Part shown: piece after piece, positions 13,701-23,730 of the stretch | Layout: each line of letters opens with the position of its first letter | Position numbering within the stretch: position 1 is the stretch's first letter | Assembly (NCBI RefSeq): GCF_032854445.1 | Contig: NC_088301.1 | Location: 42,713,116-42,777,115 of the forward strand | Length of the DNA: 64,000 nucleotides | Direction of reading: 5' to 3' | Source: Liolophura sinensis | Lineage: Eukaryota > Mollusca > Polyplacophora > Chitonida > Chitonidae | Made by a program: the position numbers and the translations under genes | Notes under the pieces: model-generated | Told to the model about the DNA's origin: nothing | The model's database searches: none | The model's input: only the letters and a program-made list of their open reading frames with translations

Positions 13701-16632
13701 GTCATGGTGAACAGCTTCTGAGTTGCAATGAGAAGCATCTGGGTGGTCGTGATGAGCAGCACCTGGGTTGTGATCATCATGGGTGGTCATCGTAAACAAC
13801 ATAGGTGGTCATGGAAATAGGTGTCTGAATAAAATCCTGACTGGGTGAAGTAACTGGAGGCTGTATTTTACCTGATACCAGATGACCATTTGCAAGCCAT
13901 CACGCAGTCATTGCTGTTCTGGTTTTACATATTCACAGAGAACATTTCTTGTCACTGCTGATTGTGTTGCAGGCTGCCGAGGCTGTTTGGAGAGAGAGAG
14001 GGTGTGAAGTCGCTCCCAATGGGGGCATCATGAGGACATCTGTGCTGGGTGCCCTCCATTTTTATGACCTAGAAGAAGTCACACAGAATACCCTGGAGGT
14101 ATGCAAGGTGACACATTTTGATCCCAGGTAAATATGTTTAAGCTGCAGTTACTTTAAATCACACAGGGATATTTAAGCTGGCCATTCCTGAGGTGAATGT
14201 GGGATGATTGCTTCACTTGTAAGCTTAGTGTGAGAGATTCATGCAAAATAGTTTTCTGTAAAGAAAATAACTTCTGCATGAAAATATAGAAGACTTATTT
14301 GCTTCCATCATTGTTGTTTACACCTGTATGCTATAATTCTTATTTTAATACTGCGAAAAAGTAAATGTAAGATACATAATGGCTTTGGTGAGCATTTATA
14401 CCCCCAATGGATTTTGACATTTTTATGGCAGTAATATGCTATGTCCTTAATCTGCCTTCATTTTCTTTCTACATCGAAATTCCTAGGTGTCAGGCTTCCT
14501 GTGTGGTGGCTACAACAGCAATTGCCCTCATGCTGCAAAGAACTAAGTATTTTAATGCATCTAAGGAGGAATATGATGTCGAAGGAATTCTTAAGGAAGC
14601 ATTTGAGAATGCAGTTCAGCATGTGTTCAAGGTACTATGGACTATGGGTTACTATGGGTAACTATGGATATACAAGTCTTGAAATTTTACCACTTACTGT
14701 GTAAATTCACTTTGAATTCTTTTTTTTCATGTTTGTGTTATATTGATCAGTACAATTCATTAAGTGTGAAATTTTGGTACCTTTTTGTACTGATTTCAAG
14801 GATTTGGATGACAAAGCAGAAAAAGAAAAGGAGTTGAGAAAGTATGTTTTCCACGACAGCAAACGCCTCAAAGACTTGCATCTCGGTGCTCCCAATTCAA
14901 TTGGCTACACATACAAATGCCTTGGCAGTGGTTGTTGGTCCCTCCGACAAAAAAACTTTGAGGTAGCAATGCAGAGTTTGGTTATGGAGGTTAGTAATGC
15001 CAAAATCATTTGGCTAGTTACATTTTCCCCTTAATTAAATCATATTGGTTATCACAAATGAATTCTTTTCAGTTTGTTTGTTTTTGGTACATTCAGCTGA
15101 TAATCTGATAGGCTTCAGTTATGGAATGGATTATGAAAGGTAATCTTGAAGAAAGTAATTTATTACATAAGAAACAGACTAGACAGTCCTGTTCAGGGGG
15201 TGTTTAGAAAGCGTGGATATAATTTCCAATTTGTATTTCCTTGTATGTATAAAAAGTGACAAGGGTGACCAGTTGAACCTTTTGTCCTCATTATCTAGTG
15301 GATTCTGTTAAGAGATGAATATCAGTCGAGAAATCAGAAATTCAAATCTGGATCAAACTGTGAGCATTTTAAGGTTTATTGACCAACTGCAGTGTTTTCT
15401 TTCAGGTTCTTGCCATTTTCCACCACCTGTAAAGAAGATCACTATTGTATGATCGAGATGTTATTGCGTAGAATGTGAAATCAAGGAATAAATATGAACA
15501 GTTTCTTCATTTATAAAAGCATGACCAACTTTTTGTCATTTCTTGCTGCAGTTTAAAAACTGAGAAAAACCAGGTTATCGCTGATGTTTTGCCTTTGTCA
15601 GATACTTTTCACAATTGCTTACAGGCAGGGGATGCTGACACCAATGGAGCTATAGCTGGGGCTCTGCTCGGCTGCAAACTTGGACTACAAGCTCTGGATG
15701 TCAAACGGGGGGAATCAGGCTGGCTTACTGGTCTGGTCCACAAACAATGGCTGGATGACATTATAGAGAAGTAAGTGAATGGACATGCTTCATTAACTAG
15801 TGCTAACCCATGGACCCTGTAAGTTCATGTCCAGTGCATGTTGGTTTCCTCCCCTTTCGTATGTGGGCAGGTCTACTAGCAGTGGATGATCTTGGCTGTG
15901 GATGGTAATGGGTTAGCGTGGTTTCCTCCTACCATAATGCTGTCTACCATTGCCCTTAGGCGTGGCAGGTATTAATATCGCCAAGCGGTGTCTCCTGCGA
16001 TGGTTTTAACTTTTTTAACAGGAGTGTGGTACATGCATACATATGTCACATATGGGAATGTTCGTCAGTTTCTTACCAAAGGTCGGTTGTTTTCTTTCCT
16101 TAAAATAACCGCCATCGTATAAATGAAATGTTTATGAGTGGTTTTGCTTGCTGTCGTGAGTCATTTGGGTACCATATAATTTAAAATACTATAGATCATA
16201 ATTATAATGTTCTGTACCATTACATGCCGCACCTAAAGAGTGAACATTTGATTGACTTTGTGCATGGAGAGTTTAAGTGTGGTCTGTACCGCACCGTACT
16301 GCATGCTGCTGCGCAAACTAAGTTCTTGAGTTCGGTGGAAAACACCAAGGAAATAAATAAAGAAACAGTAAGGTTCAGCATGCCCCTGATTAGTCAAGGC
16401 CAGTGGACTTCAAATGGCCAAGTCATTGTTCTTTTTTATATTTGATCTTGAAGTTACAATACTTCTGATTTGCACCAATCTGCACAAGTGTAATTTTCCT
16501 CTATTGTTCATATACCACTTTCTGTCTGCTGGTAATTTCTGTTTTAGGTTTCTCCGTTCTGCGATATCTCCACAGCACAGAATCATGTCTCAGGCAGAAA
16601 TGGATATTGTCTTCAAAGAAACTCGGGTCTGA
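7790..16632 (+). CDS. ADP-ribosylglycohydrolase (DraG/ARH) family protein, eight exons
   Basis: Predicted ADP-ribosylglycohydrolase-family enzyme; the family removes ADP-ribose from proteins or small ADP-ribosyl substrates using a binuclear metal centre. Exons: 7790-7897, 8579-8719, 10260-10403, 13973-14127, 14487-14631, 14801-14989, 15625-15770, 16548-16632. All joins are GT-AG with matching phases (0,0,0,2,0,0,2) and give 370 residues plus a TGA stop at 16630. Visible motifs are IYGNCIGDALG in exon 1, the metal-binding GDWTDDSDQ around residue 61 in exon 2, THFDPRC across the exon 4/5 join, and the second metal-binding motif GDADTNGA around residue 296 in exon 7, followed by GLVHKQWLD. The order and spacing fit the family, whose members are about 330-370 residues. 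The initiator Met is missing: an in-frame stop precedes the splice acceptor at 7787-7789, so a short upstream exon must exist (5545-5571 is one candidate). Introns 2 and 3 hold large minisatellites. The exact substrate is unknown. Confidence 0.9.
7898..8578. other. Intron 1 (after first certain exon)
   Basis: AT-rich intron between a GTACGT donor and a TTTGCAG acceptor. No repeats or other features are recognised. Confidence 0.7.
9057..9878. repeat. 46-bp minisatellite, about 18 copies (intron 2)
   Basis: Unit of the form CTTAGGATCTTGACTCTACA followed by TGTATGTCTGACTAGTTCCC and GGGGGA, repeated head to tail about 18 times. Most copies differ only at a few sites in the CCCGGGGG block. Two copies lack TCT and are 43 bp long. 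The array lies wholly inside intron 2 of the ADP-ribosylglycohydrolase gene. Confidence 0.97.
9879..10259. other. Remainder of intron 2
   Basis: AT-rich, with a T-run near 9960 and a short ACATGTAT palindrome. It ends in a TACATGTAG acceptor. Nothing else is recognised. Confidence 0.6.
10404..11009. other. 5' part of intron 3
   Basis: Intron sequence after a GTGAAA donor. Open frames are short on both strands. Nothing is recognised. Confidence 0.6.
11010..11690. repeat. 24-bp minisatellite (intron 3)
   Basis: About 28 head-to-tail copies of a unit close to GATCAATGAGAACAGAATGT plus ATGT. Because 24 is a multiple of three and the unit lacks stops in several frames, long frames appear on both strands (MYVINENR on plus, DHIHSVLI on minus). 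A 120-bp super-unit of five monomers is duplicated (about 11482-11560 against 11602-11680). Confidence 0.95.
11691..13805. repeat. 24/27-bp GTCATGATGAGCAG minisatellite (intron 3)
   Basis: More than 75 copies of units built on GGTCATGATGAGCAG followed by CTTCTGAGTAGT, TTTCTGGGT, CATGTGGGT or ATTTTGGGTA. Unit length alternates between 24 and 27 bp. The 3' part is the most homogeneous, with 27-bp units ending CTTCTGAGTAGTG. On the minus strand the array reads as His/Asp-rich repeats such as HHDHYSEAA. It sits in intron 3 of the ADP-ribosylglycohydrolase gene. Confidence 0.95.
11794..12725. repeat. 466-bp higher-order tandem duplication within the minisatellite
   Basis: 11794-12259 and 12260-12725 are near-identical blocks with a constant 466-bp offset, for example GCTTCTGGGCG at 11952 and 12418, and GATAAGTTGATTC at 12241 and 12707. 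Differences are scattered single bases. A third copy starts after 12725 but diverges after about 40 bases. Confidence 0.93.
13830..13935 (+). mobile_element. Dispersed repeat family 3, fragment
   Basis: Contains AATAAAATCCTGACTGGGTGAAG, then TATTTTACCTG, TGACCATTTGC and GCTGTTCTGGTTTTAC. The same ordered blocks occur at 19420-19540 and 51725-51820, so this is one member of a dispersed non-coding family. Confidence 0.65.
15801..15952 (+). mobile_element. SINE family 1 copy, diverged (intron 7)
   Basis: Diverged plus copy with GTAAGTTCATG, GTATGTGGGCAGGTCT, GGATGGTAATGGGTTAGCGTGG and TTTCCTCCTACCATAATGCTG. The ATTCTTGAG and ATAA tail parts are missing or moved; a stray CATCGTATAAATGAAATG piece lies at about 16112-16130. 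It lies in the intron before the last exon of the ADP-ribosylglycohydrolase gene. Confidence 0.6.
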
Positions 16633-17853
16633 GTGAAATTGCTCAACGATTTTGTTCTAAACAAAGTCTGATTTCATTTTTTCATTGTACTCAGTTTTAT
16701 TTTGCATAAAATATTTTACTCTTTATTATTTACTGTTTTGCCTGTGATATGGCTTTACACATAATTTTGTTCATTGAGGTCACAAGTTCTGTGGTTTGAC
16801 TATGTTGAAACTGCTAGACTACAACAGCATGATGAAATGTTCCCATTATAGAAGGTATTACTTCGTATATGCACCACCTGTATGTATGATGTTTTGACGT
16901 ATTGTAGCCTTTCGTATTGATTTATTTGATTGTCGTTTAACACCATATTCAGGTCATTTTTATCGGTGGAAGAACGTTGTTCAGAAGTGTATTAAAAGTT
17001 AAGCCGGGTTTAAATCTTTATATTTGTCTTGCTCTAGTACAAAACTAATTGAACTGTATTGTCCAAATTCTCTTTACAAGGGATTGAAGCTATAGCTTTT
17101 AATAGATAAGAGATGTTGTGATGTTAGTTCTAGCTTGCATTAGGTAATAGCGGCTTAATACCTTTACATGAAGCTTTTTCCTATGAAACCTAATTATTTT
17201 TTAAGTAGATTTATGTTAATGTGTTGCTTTTAAGATACCAATAAATTTGCAAATTTAAAAAGGTTATACTTTTCTTTTGACTCACCCGATATATGTGCGC
17301 CAAGTTGTTCTCACATTAAATGTTGTTGTTATGAGGTTATGCTTTTATTAACTTTTAATTGTAATTCCGGCTGATTGGTTGAAAAATTACCCGACTTGCC
17401 CCAAGGTTGAGCTGTTGAAATCTACCTACGAAGGGGATTGTTTTCCCATAAACATTTCGTACAGTCAAGGAGAATATTGTTAAATATGAAAAATGGACTT
17501 TTTTTATATTCATTATGGATGAATTTTTAAAACACACATGGTGTATGTTCATTTTCATAAATAAAACAAAATACAAGGAAAATAATTCTATGAGCGATGT
17601 CTGTCCTAATTTGTTTTGTTCTGCAAATACATGTAACTTAATTTTAAAGCTTACTTAGAATCACCGTTCATGCAGGGATTACACGTTTGAATGGCATAGA
17701 CCACTCTCCATTTCTGTCTATCCGAATACCCCATTAACCAAGAAACATTCATGCCGATATTGACGTCATCTTTTTGATACAGATAATATCTCTATAGAGT
17801 AGGTTGTTTTGGGTGCATATCAGTCAGCTTCATTGCGTCTAGGGTAAATTTAA
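16633..17853. other. 3' UTR and intergenic DNA
   Basis: Follows the TGA of the ADP-ribosylglycohydrolase gene. An AATAAA at 17240-17245 is a possible poly(A) signal about 610 bases after the stop. A small minus-orientation SINE scrap (TTGATTTATTTGATTGTCG TTTAACACCATATTC) lies at about 16918-16955. A CGTTGTTCAGAAGTGTATTA block at about 16974 recurs near 22630. Confidence 0.5.
17840..17853. repeat. Target-site duplication, 5' copy
   Basis: TAGGGTAAATTTAA flanks the SINE at its head side and is repeated exactly at 18113-18126 after the (ATAA)n tail. Confidence 0.9.
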
Positions 17854-18112
17854 AGGGGCCTCCGTGGCTCAGTTGGTTAGCGCGCCGGTGCAGCGTAATG
17901 ACCCTGGAGTCTCTCACCAATGCGGTCGCTGTGAGTTCATGCTGGCTTACTCTCCGGCTGTACGTGGGAAGGTCTGGCAGCAACCTGCAGATGGTCGTGG
18001 GTTTCCCCCGGGCTCTGCCCAGTTTCCACCCACCATAATGCTGGCCGCCGTCGTATAAGTGAAATATTCTTGAGTACGGCGTAAAACACCAATCAAATAA
18101 ATAAATAAATAA
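17854..18112 (+). mobile_element. Full-length tRNA-derived SINE (family 1 reference copy)
   Basis: The head is tRNA-like: TGGCTCAGTTGGTTAGCGCG fits a polymerase III A box and GTGAGTTCATGC sits where a B box is expected. The body then carries GTACGTGGGAAGGTCTGGCA, GATGGTCGTGGGTTTCCCCC, CACCATAATGCTGG and GTCGTATAAGTGAAATATTC, and the tail is AATCAAATAAATAAATAAATAA. Perfect 14-bp duplications flank it, so it was inserted by target-primed retrotransposition and is fairly young. It is the only complete copy in the window, and the other family 1 members are aligned to it here. Confidence 0.95.
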
Positions 18113-18126
18113 TAGGGTAAATTTAA

Positions 18127-19080
18127 CAGTATAGTGTATTTATATGCAGACAAAATTGATCAGACTCGCGGATCGAACAATAAACAAGTGCCACAACAAT
18201 TTCATTGTGTAATAAGGTCATTTTTTTAAAATGACATTTATTAAGAATTTATTTACAGAAAAAAAGAGAGATGAATTTAGTATTGTAAAACTTGGAAATG
18301 AAATGAAGTTAGAATCCGCAAGAGGTGGGGGCTAAAAAAGAGGGAAACTGAAGACAAACATTTAAACCGTCACGCCCCCGGGGAAGAGGAGGGTGGGAAA
18401 TTTCTTTCACCCAAACCTAGTCTTGCCTCCCAGAGACAAAATTTTGGAAAAGCCGCAGTGAATCCACGCTGTCTTCTATATGCTAATATCACCACAGGGA
18501 TGAATCCTGCCATGTGATGGTGCACAGATTATCAGAACTCAGTCGACTCACCCCAAGAAGGGGAGATCACTCCCACAGGGTAGACCACTTTTGCAAAGGG
18601 AGCGCTGATCTAGAATAAAACATTATGAAACGATAATTTGTCCACACATAGAAATCATTATAGCCTGTCTATAATTTGTATTTTGGGTATGATAAACAAG
18701 GTGTAGCATGGGGAAGTCGATTTTGATAAGGTATTGTAATTAAAGCGGTGCAAATTCAATCAAGTTTTTGCTATTGTTTTTTGGTGTTTTTCGAAAGGCA
18801 ATATTTTTAGCTATTTTTCATGTCATGTGGAGAAAAATTGATTTGATTTGCGAACATGAAATGAGCGCCAAATATCTTCTGTAGGCCTATATCCTCTTTA
18901 ATCACGATTAGTGTTTCCAGGTTTCACAGCCTCTTTCATGCTCAGACTGCACATTGGACCGCTCTATGCAGCCTGAACTTTGTGTGTTTAGTTTAGGCTT
19001 ATACTTGCATTTTGTACTATTTCAATGATATTTTTTGTCCCAAAAAGCGCTCGTAGGCTATGTTATTTGTATAAGTAGAA
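18127..19080. other. Intergenic; GC-richer block at 18300-18620
   Basis: The block contains GCCCCCGGGG, a small hairpin GGGTGGGAAATTTCTTTCACCC at about 18390-18411, and CACCCCAAGAAGGGGAGATC near 18550. I compared it mentally with U1, U2, U4, U5, U6, 7SK, 7SL and 5S and saw no match, so it is unassigned. The rest is AT-rich. Confidence 0.4.
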
Positions 19081-19560
19081 TAACGAGCGGTCATATTTAA
19101 CCGGTTGCGTGCGACCATTTGCCAACTATCACACTGTGGTCGCTGCTCTGGTCTTACTCTCCATGCTGTACGTCTTTAATTATATTGTATTCCTGTATAA
19201 ACCAGGATTCTTCTGGTGGACTAAGCATCCCCGAGGCCTGGTCCCTTTGCATTGTTTTAATGTGATTGTATGTTAAATGTGACGACAACGCATTTTGAGT
19301 CATTCTAGATCAGTGACGTCGGATAAGTTGGAATCAAAATCACTGCATATGTTTTTTACCTAATTCCGTTTAAACCATGGTGCTAGGCGGGCGAGCAAAT
19401 GGCTACTATTATGCATTTACATGAAGAGTTAGAATGATATCTTGACTGAAGTAAATTGACAAGAGGCCGTATTTCACCTGTTACGTGTGACCATTTGCTA
19501 GCTACCACACTGTCGTTGTTGCTCTGGTCTTACTCTGTATGCAGTACGTCTTTAATTATA
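19081..19560 (+). mobile_element. Dispersed repeat family 3, two adjacent copies
   Basis: 19081-19205 has GTGCGACCATTTGCCAACTA, GCTGCTCTGGTCTTACTCTC and GCTGTACGTCTTTAATTATA. 19270-19560 repeats these blocks and adds an upstream half: ATTCTAGATCAGTGACGTC, AATCACTGCATATG, CTAATTCCGTTTAAACCATG and TACTATTATGCATTTACATG. A third copy at 51580-51840 has the same order, which defines the family. Confidence 0.7.
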
Positions 19561-21837
19561 TTACATAAATATGTTTACAATATTTTTCCGTGGTTGATGA
19601 AATCCACTTATCCTTTGTACGATCCCTTTATTTTTTTCTTGGCGAATTTCTTTCCATTTAAAAGAACCTGACTTTTGGGAGAATGTCTCTCCTGCTTTTT
19701 AATCACTCCGAATCCAAACCCTTTCTTTAGACACTCATTCTACCTCCTGAAAAGAGCGTAAACTGCAGATTTGAGAGTTCAGTCCTGAGTCAAGTCATAG
19801 TTAAGGCTATTACATCGGGAATATTGGCACTCCCTTGCTTGGCTCTCAACAGAATAGGAATAGGCTAAATACTAGTCGGCTCGGTGTCAGTGTCACAAGG
19901 CTGGGTGGAGCGTCGCGTCTGGTGTCTTCGATCTGGAAGTGAAGCACATAGAATAAACATTTTGGTTTTGGATCCGGCCTACTACAAGGAGACCCCCTGG
20001 TGGTATGACAGAAATAATATTTAAAGCGATGTTAATAAAGCCCATTCAAGCCAAATATTCATGGGCACAGTAGATGCAAACCTTGTATCATCCTTAAATT
20101 TACTTTACCTCTCTCATGTCGCCATTTCAGCACATTGAATCATTGGCCAGCTGTGAACTTGAGCCAATCAAATGATTAAATCTGCCACTTTTCAATTAAG
20201 GGCCTCGGAGCGGACAATATGTACTCTTTCAACCTTCATGGTCACGTATGAGTAATATCGCGGATGAATATCGCTTTAAGGTCTAATAAAATGATTACAG
20301 TTCTGAAGAGAGAAAAGGGCCGTGGGTTTAGCGGAAAGGTGAAGGACGGGTGAGAGACTTTTCGAACAATCAAGTTATTCTGAATGAAGATGTTGGCGCC
20401 GTCAATGGCGCCAGCAAAACATCAAAGAGTTGACTGCGCACTGTTTATCACCTGAAGCCCTGCTCATTTTGTAGTATGTTGAATCTGGGACTATAATATA
20501 TTGTGGCCAACAAGAGCCTCGAGTTAAACGCAAATCTTTATTGCTGAAATGTTCGTTTTCTTGTGAGGAAAAAAAAACACACGTGTGGTGCGAACACGAG
20601 GATTGACAATCTTAGTGTAAAGTGTAGAAATAGGCCTGAACGAAGAGATTGCCTAGATCTTGAATTTACTGTATCAATCATGAACTCCATGTTGATAGAC
20701 GGAATTTGTGCGTCAAATCACCTGACAAACCTCATAAGGTCAGCCGACAGTTGAGGCAATGCGCGCTGGTGATTGGTCCAGCGTTAATGGTCTTACTTGA
20801 ATAATGTTTGTAGAAACATGGCTTTTGCCCGCAATGAACCTACTTTGTTATATGATTGTATGTTTGCATTGATAATATCGACATTATATGACTTTGAGTC
20901 AGACCAACCGAATTACATCTGTGATTAACAACGACAGAGAATACCTGGCTACAAGAGAATGCACATCTGGCAAAACATCAAAGGTCGTCCGATATTTAAG
21001 GACTGAACTGCAGGCCTAAATATATATATATATATGGAGGGATGCCTGTATGGAAAGAAGAAGGATTTAGAGACAGAATTCTTCAGGTAATAAACCTTCA
21101 ACGTATACGTAGAGAAGTTAATGGGGAAGAGATTTCGGTTTCAAGTAAAACATGGAAAAGCCATATACTGAAATCACGCACACACATGCAGGTAGTAGCA
21201 GGAACTCTTCCGAAGCATAGAGAACAGGGACCCACAACTTCGTAACTTCGTCCTAAAGTTCATATCTGATTTTTACATAATGGGATTATATAAACTCAAA
21301 ATGTTGACGTAGCAGACAAAGACTTCTTTTAAGTCAAGAGATTTAAGAAAAAAAGAATTTGAATATTTTAAAGAATTTGACCTCGCAATAGTGAAATAAA
21401 TGATATTCACCCCAACCATAATGAATTTGACAGAGGTATGTTATATTTTGGGCTTCGGATTGGAAGATGCCTTCAAGTATTAGTTCATCGACGTCACTGA
21501 AAAACGATGGATATTGAAAGATTTGACTGTTGGCAACGAAGAACAATGAAATAATCTAAAAGAAACAAGTCACTGGACGCCCAACTGGATTGACTAACAG
21601 TTCAGGCGACAAAGGAAGATTGTGAGAGAAACGTTTTGTCCTGAATTTATGGCTGAAATGCCAGGCGGTTTGTCACTGAGAAGAAAATAATTTTAACCGA
21701 TTAGGTTTGCTATTGGATTCGTAATGGCATCGCAGTTATAATTTGTCAAAATGAGCTGAACTTGTAAGATTTTACCACTTTCGAAGATTTCAACACATTT
21801 CGACTTTCCTCTAATAGCTGAGCTCCTTTAATTAGTT
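19561..21837. other. Intergenic, nothing recognised
   Basis: AT-rich sequence without a recognised repeat apart from a short (AT)n at about 21019-21034. Open frames are short. The minus strand at 21525-21493 is a possible terminal exon for the small secreted gene at 23730 (see that entry). Confidence 0.45.
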
Positions 21838-22081
21838 AATTTATTTATTTGATTTGTGTTTACGCCGTAGCCAAGTATATTTCCCTTATACGACGGCGGC
21901 CAGCATTATGGTGTGGAAAAAACGGACAGAGCCCGGTGGAAAGCCACGAACATGGGCAGGTTAACGGCAAACGTTCCCACGTGCGGCAAGAGATGAAGCC
22001 AGCATGAGCTGGACTTGAATTCACAGCGTCCACATTGTTGAGAGGTTCTGGGCCATTGCTGGCACGCTAGCCACCTCTGCC
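21838..22081 (-). mobile_element. SINE family 1 copy, near full length
   Basis: Minus-orientation copy running from the TTTATTTGATT tail, through CTTATACGACGGCGGCCAGC, GACAGAGCCCGG, CCCACGTGCGGC, AGCATGAGCTGGACTTGAA and TCACAGCGTCCAC, to GCACGCTAGCCACCTCTGCC at the tRNA-like head. It is moderately diverged. Confidence 0.88.
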
Positions 22082-22113
22082 TAAACGTGCTTAAATCTGG
22101 AGATGTAACTTAC

Positions 22114-23730
22114 TTCCGGTCTCTTGTGGTACGGTAGAGGACTGGCTGTCACAAAATCCAGCCATAGGTACACAGGATAGTCGTTGCTAACCTGTGGAAA
22201 TAGAAATAGGCCTAAAAATTATTTTAAACAGAATAAAATCCAGTGCAATTACCTAACAGTAAGGCAACATGCGTTTATTGTTAAATTCTAATCCCACAAA
22301 ACCCAAGGTCACTACAGGCTTACATATACGATTTAGCTACAAAAGCAGGATTTGGCTATGAAATACAGCTTTAGCGCAACGGAGTAACAGTCGTTTCCAT
22401 TTGACGTACAGTGCGAAATTCAAACGAGAAACTGAGGATGGCAAATTCCAGTATAACATCCTAAATATGTCACGTGATTGTCCTAAACCTCGCATTGTGT
22501 ACATTAATTCTAGACTTAGACTTAATATATAGCCTGTTGTCATCATGTGATCTGAATGTTGACGTCTTCTTGAAATATATAAGCGTACACTGCAAATAGA
22601 CCTAGTCCGGAATAAGGCCCTGGACGCCGTTGTTCGAAAGTGTATTAGCTATAAATACTAGTATTAAGTCTGTACAAATCTGAATTCTAAGGCTATCCCT
22701 ATCAAGTGATGTTTATCACGCATACTTTTTGGGCCCAGTTGTTCAAAACTCTTTGAAGATTAAACCCCAGATTAAACATCAAGCCAAGTCTTCAATTTTG
22801 GGCTGATCCCAGAAATAACTGCAAAACTGTATATTCAATGTGAACTAAATCTGCTGCTGTTATATTTTGACTTTGGACAACTGTATTGGGTGCTGAATTC
22901 GGCTTTGGGGTGAAATATACATGTTCAGGACGGGACTACGTGCAAGTACAATTCAATATCTTCTATGAATTACACTTTAATGGAATGAAATATATACTTA
23001 CACAAGAATGGCAAATTGGTGGGTGTGTCATAGATATAGAGGTTACATTTGAGAGAAAACAGGGTGCAACGGGTACAGGGCATTCGTCATATGCCCCACA
23101 TACAGACAGAACGATCGATAAATCGCATTCCACTGGCTAATGGAGCAGCCGAGATGAAATCGTAACCTGTAAACCAGGAGAGAGAAATCAGTCACGCCCC
23201 CTCATATTTCATAACGCCAGCTCGAAACAATATTGAAGTCATAGATATTTTCTGGTAGCAACGTATAGGTTCGATGATACTTTACTTAATCTGCCCGGTT
23301 TCTTGTACCAGTCAATTTTATTTATTTATTTGATTGGTGTTTTACGCCGTACTCAAGAATATTTCACTTATGCGAGGAGAGGAAGCCAACATGTGCTGGA
23401 CATGAACTCACACCGATTGGTGAGAGGCTCCTGAGTCCAGTCAATTTTAAGATTGCGTTATAAGTAAATATCTTACGGACTGAAATACTTCTATCATACG
23501 TGCGACCTATTTTATGACTGCTTGATGTATAGCTAGCAAAGCGATAGTTGCTGATAGTTGCTGAAAATTGCAGTAAAATGTGAACATTGCGAGATTAAAA
23601 TTAGAAGCCTACCACACATGATCGTTTCATTTTGACACAGAAATGACTGTTGTCTTACCCTTACCCATAAAACATATCTTTGAGCGTAAGCCCCTGCTAT
23701 CAGACATAGAACATATCCAAGGTAAATCAT
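22114..23730 (-). CDS. Small secreted protein, partial gene (two exons joined)
   Basis: Exon 1 codes 23730-23665 and exon 2 is 22191-22114, on the minus strand. Exon 1 begins at an ATG one base after a TTTTCAG acceptor, so an upstream 5' UTR exon is expected. It gives MIYLGYVLCLIAGAYAQ, a clear signal peptide, then RYVLW, ending at a GTAAGG donor in phase 0. Exon 2 is bounded by TTTCCACAG and GTAAGT, is 26 codons long in phase 0, and starts VSNDYPVYLWLDF. The 3' end is unresolved: an acceptor before 21525 would add SNLSISIVFQ and a stop at 21493, giving a 58-residue peptide, but further exons cannot be excluded. The leader resembles that of the gene at 30077 (MMYIALVLFLVVGTYGQ). No family is recognised. 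A SINE lies in the intron. Confidence 0.5.
22200..23307. other. Intron of the small secreted gene; possible MITE remnant
   Basis: Near 22733-22895 a GGGCCCAGTTGTTCAAAAC end faces a GGACAACTGTATTGGGTG end in weak inverted arrangement, as in decayed terminal-inverted-repeat elements. A GCCGTTGTTCGAAAGTGTAT block near 22628 resembles one at 16974. Nothing else is seen. Confidence 0.35.
23321..23436 (-). mobile_element. SINE family 1 copy with internal deletion and target-site duplication
   Basis: The tail, TGATTGGTGTTTTACGCCGT and CTCAAGAATATTTCACTTAT blocks jump directly to GAGAGGAAGCCAACATG and TGGTGAGAGGCTCCTGAG, so the middle of the body is gone. Exact 13-bp repeats (CCAGTCAATTTTA, 23308-23320 and 23437-23449) flank it. 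Confidence 0.9.

Noticed and set aside
16224-16445. 73-codon plus-strand frame in the ADP-ribosylglycohydrolase gene
   Set aside because: The exon at 15770 joins in phase directly to 16548 with a family-like C-terminus, so this frame lies in the intron.
17854-17935. Possible tRNA gene
   Set aside because: A- and B-box-like motifs are present, but the sequence is the head of a SINE with target-site duplications and does not fold as a complete tRNA.
18300-18620. U-type snRNA
   Set aside because: An AAATTTTGG Sm-like site is present, but no 5' end, stem or pairing motif of U1, U2, U4, U5, U11 or U12 could be recognised.
22733-22895. A second MITE
   Set aside because: The inverted ends match only weakly by eye, so it is noted as a possible remnant and not counted as an element.
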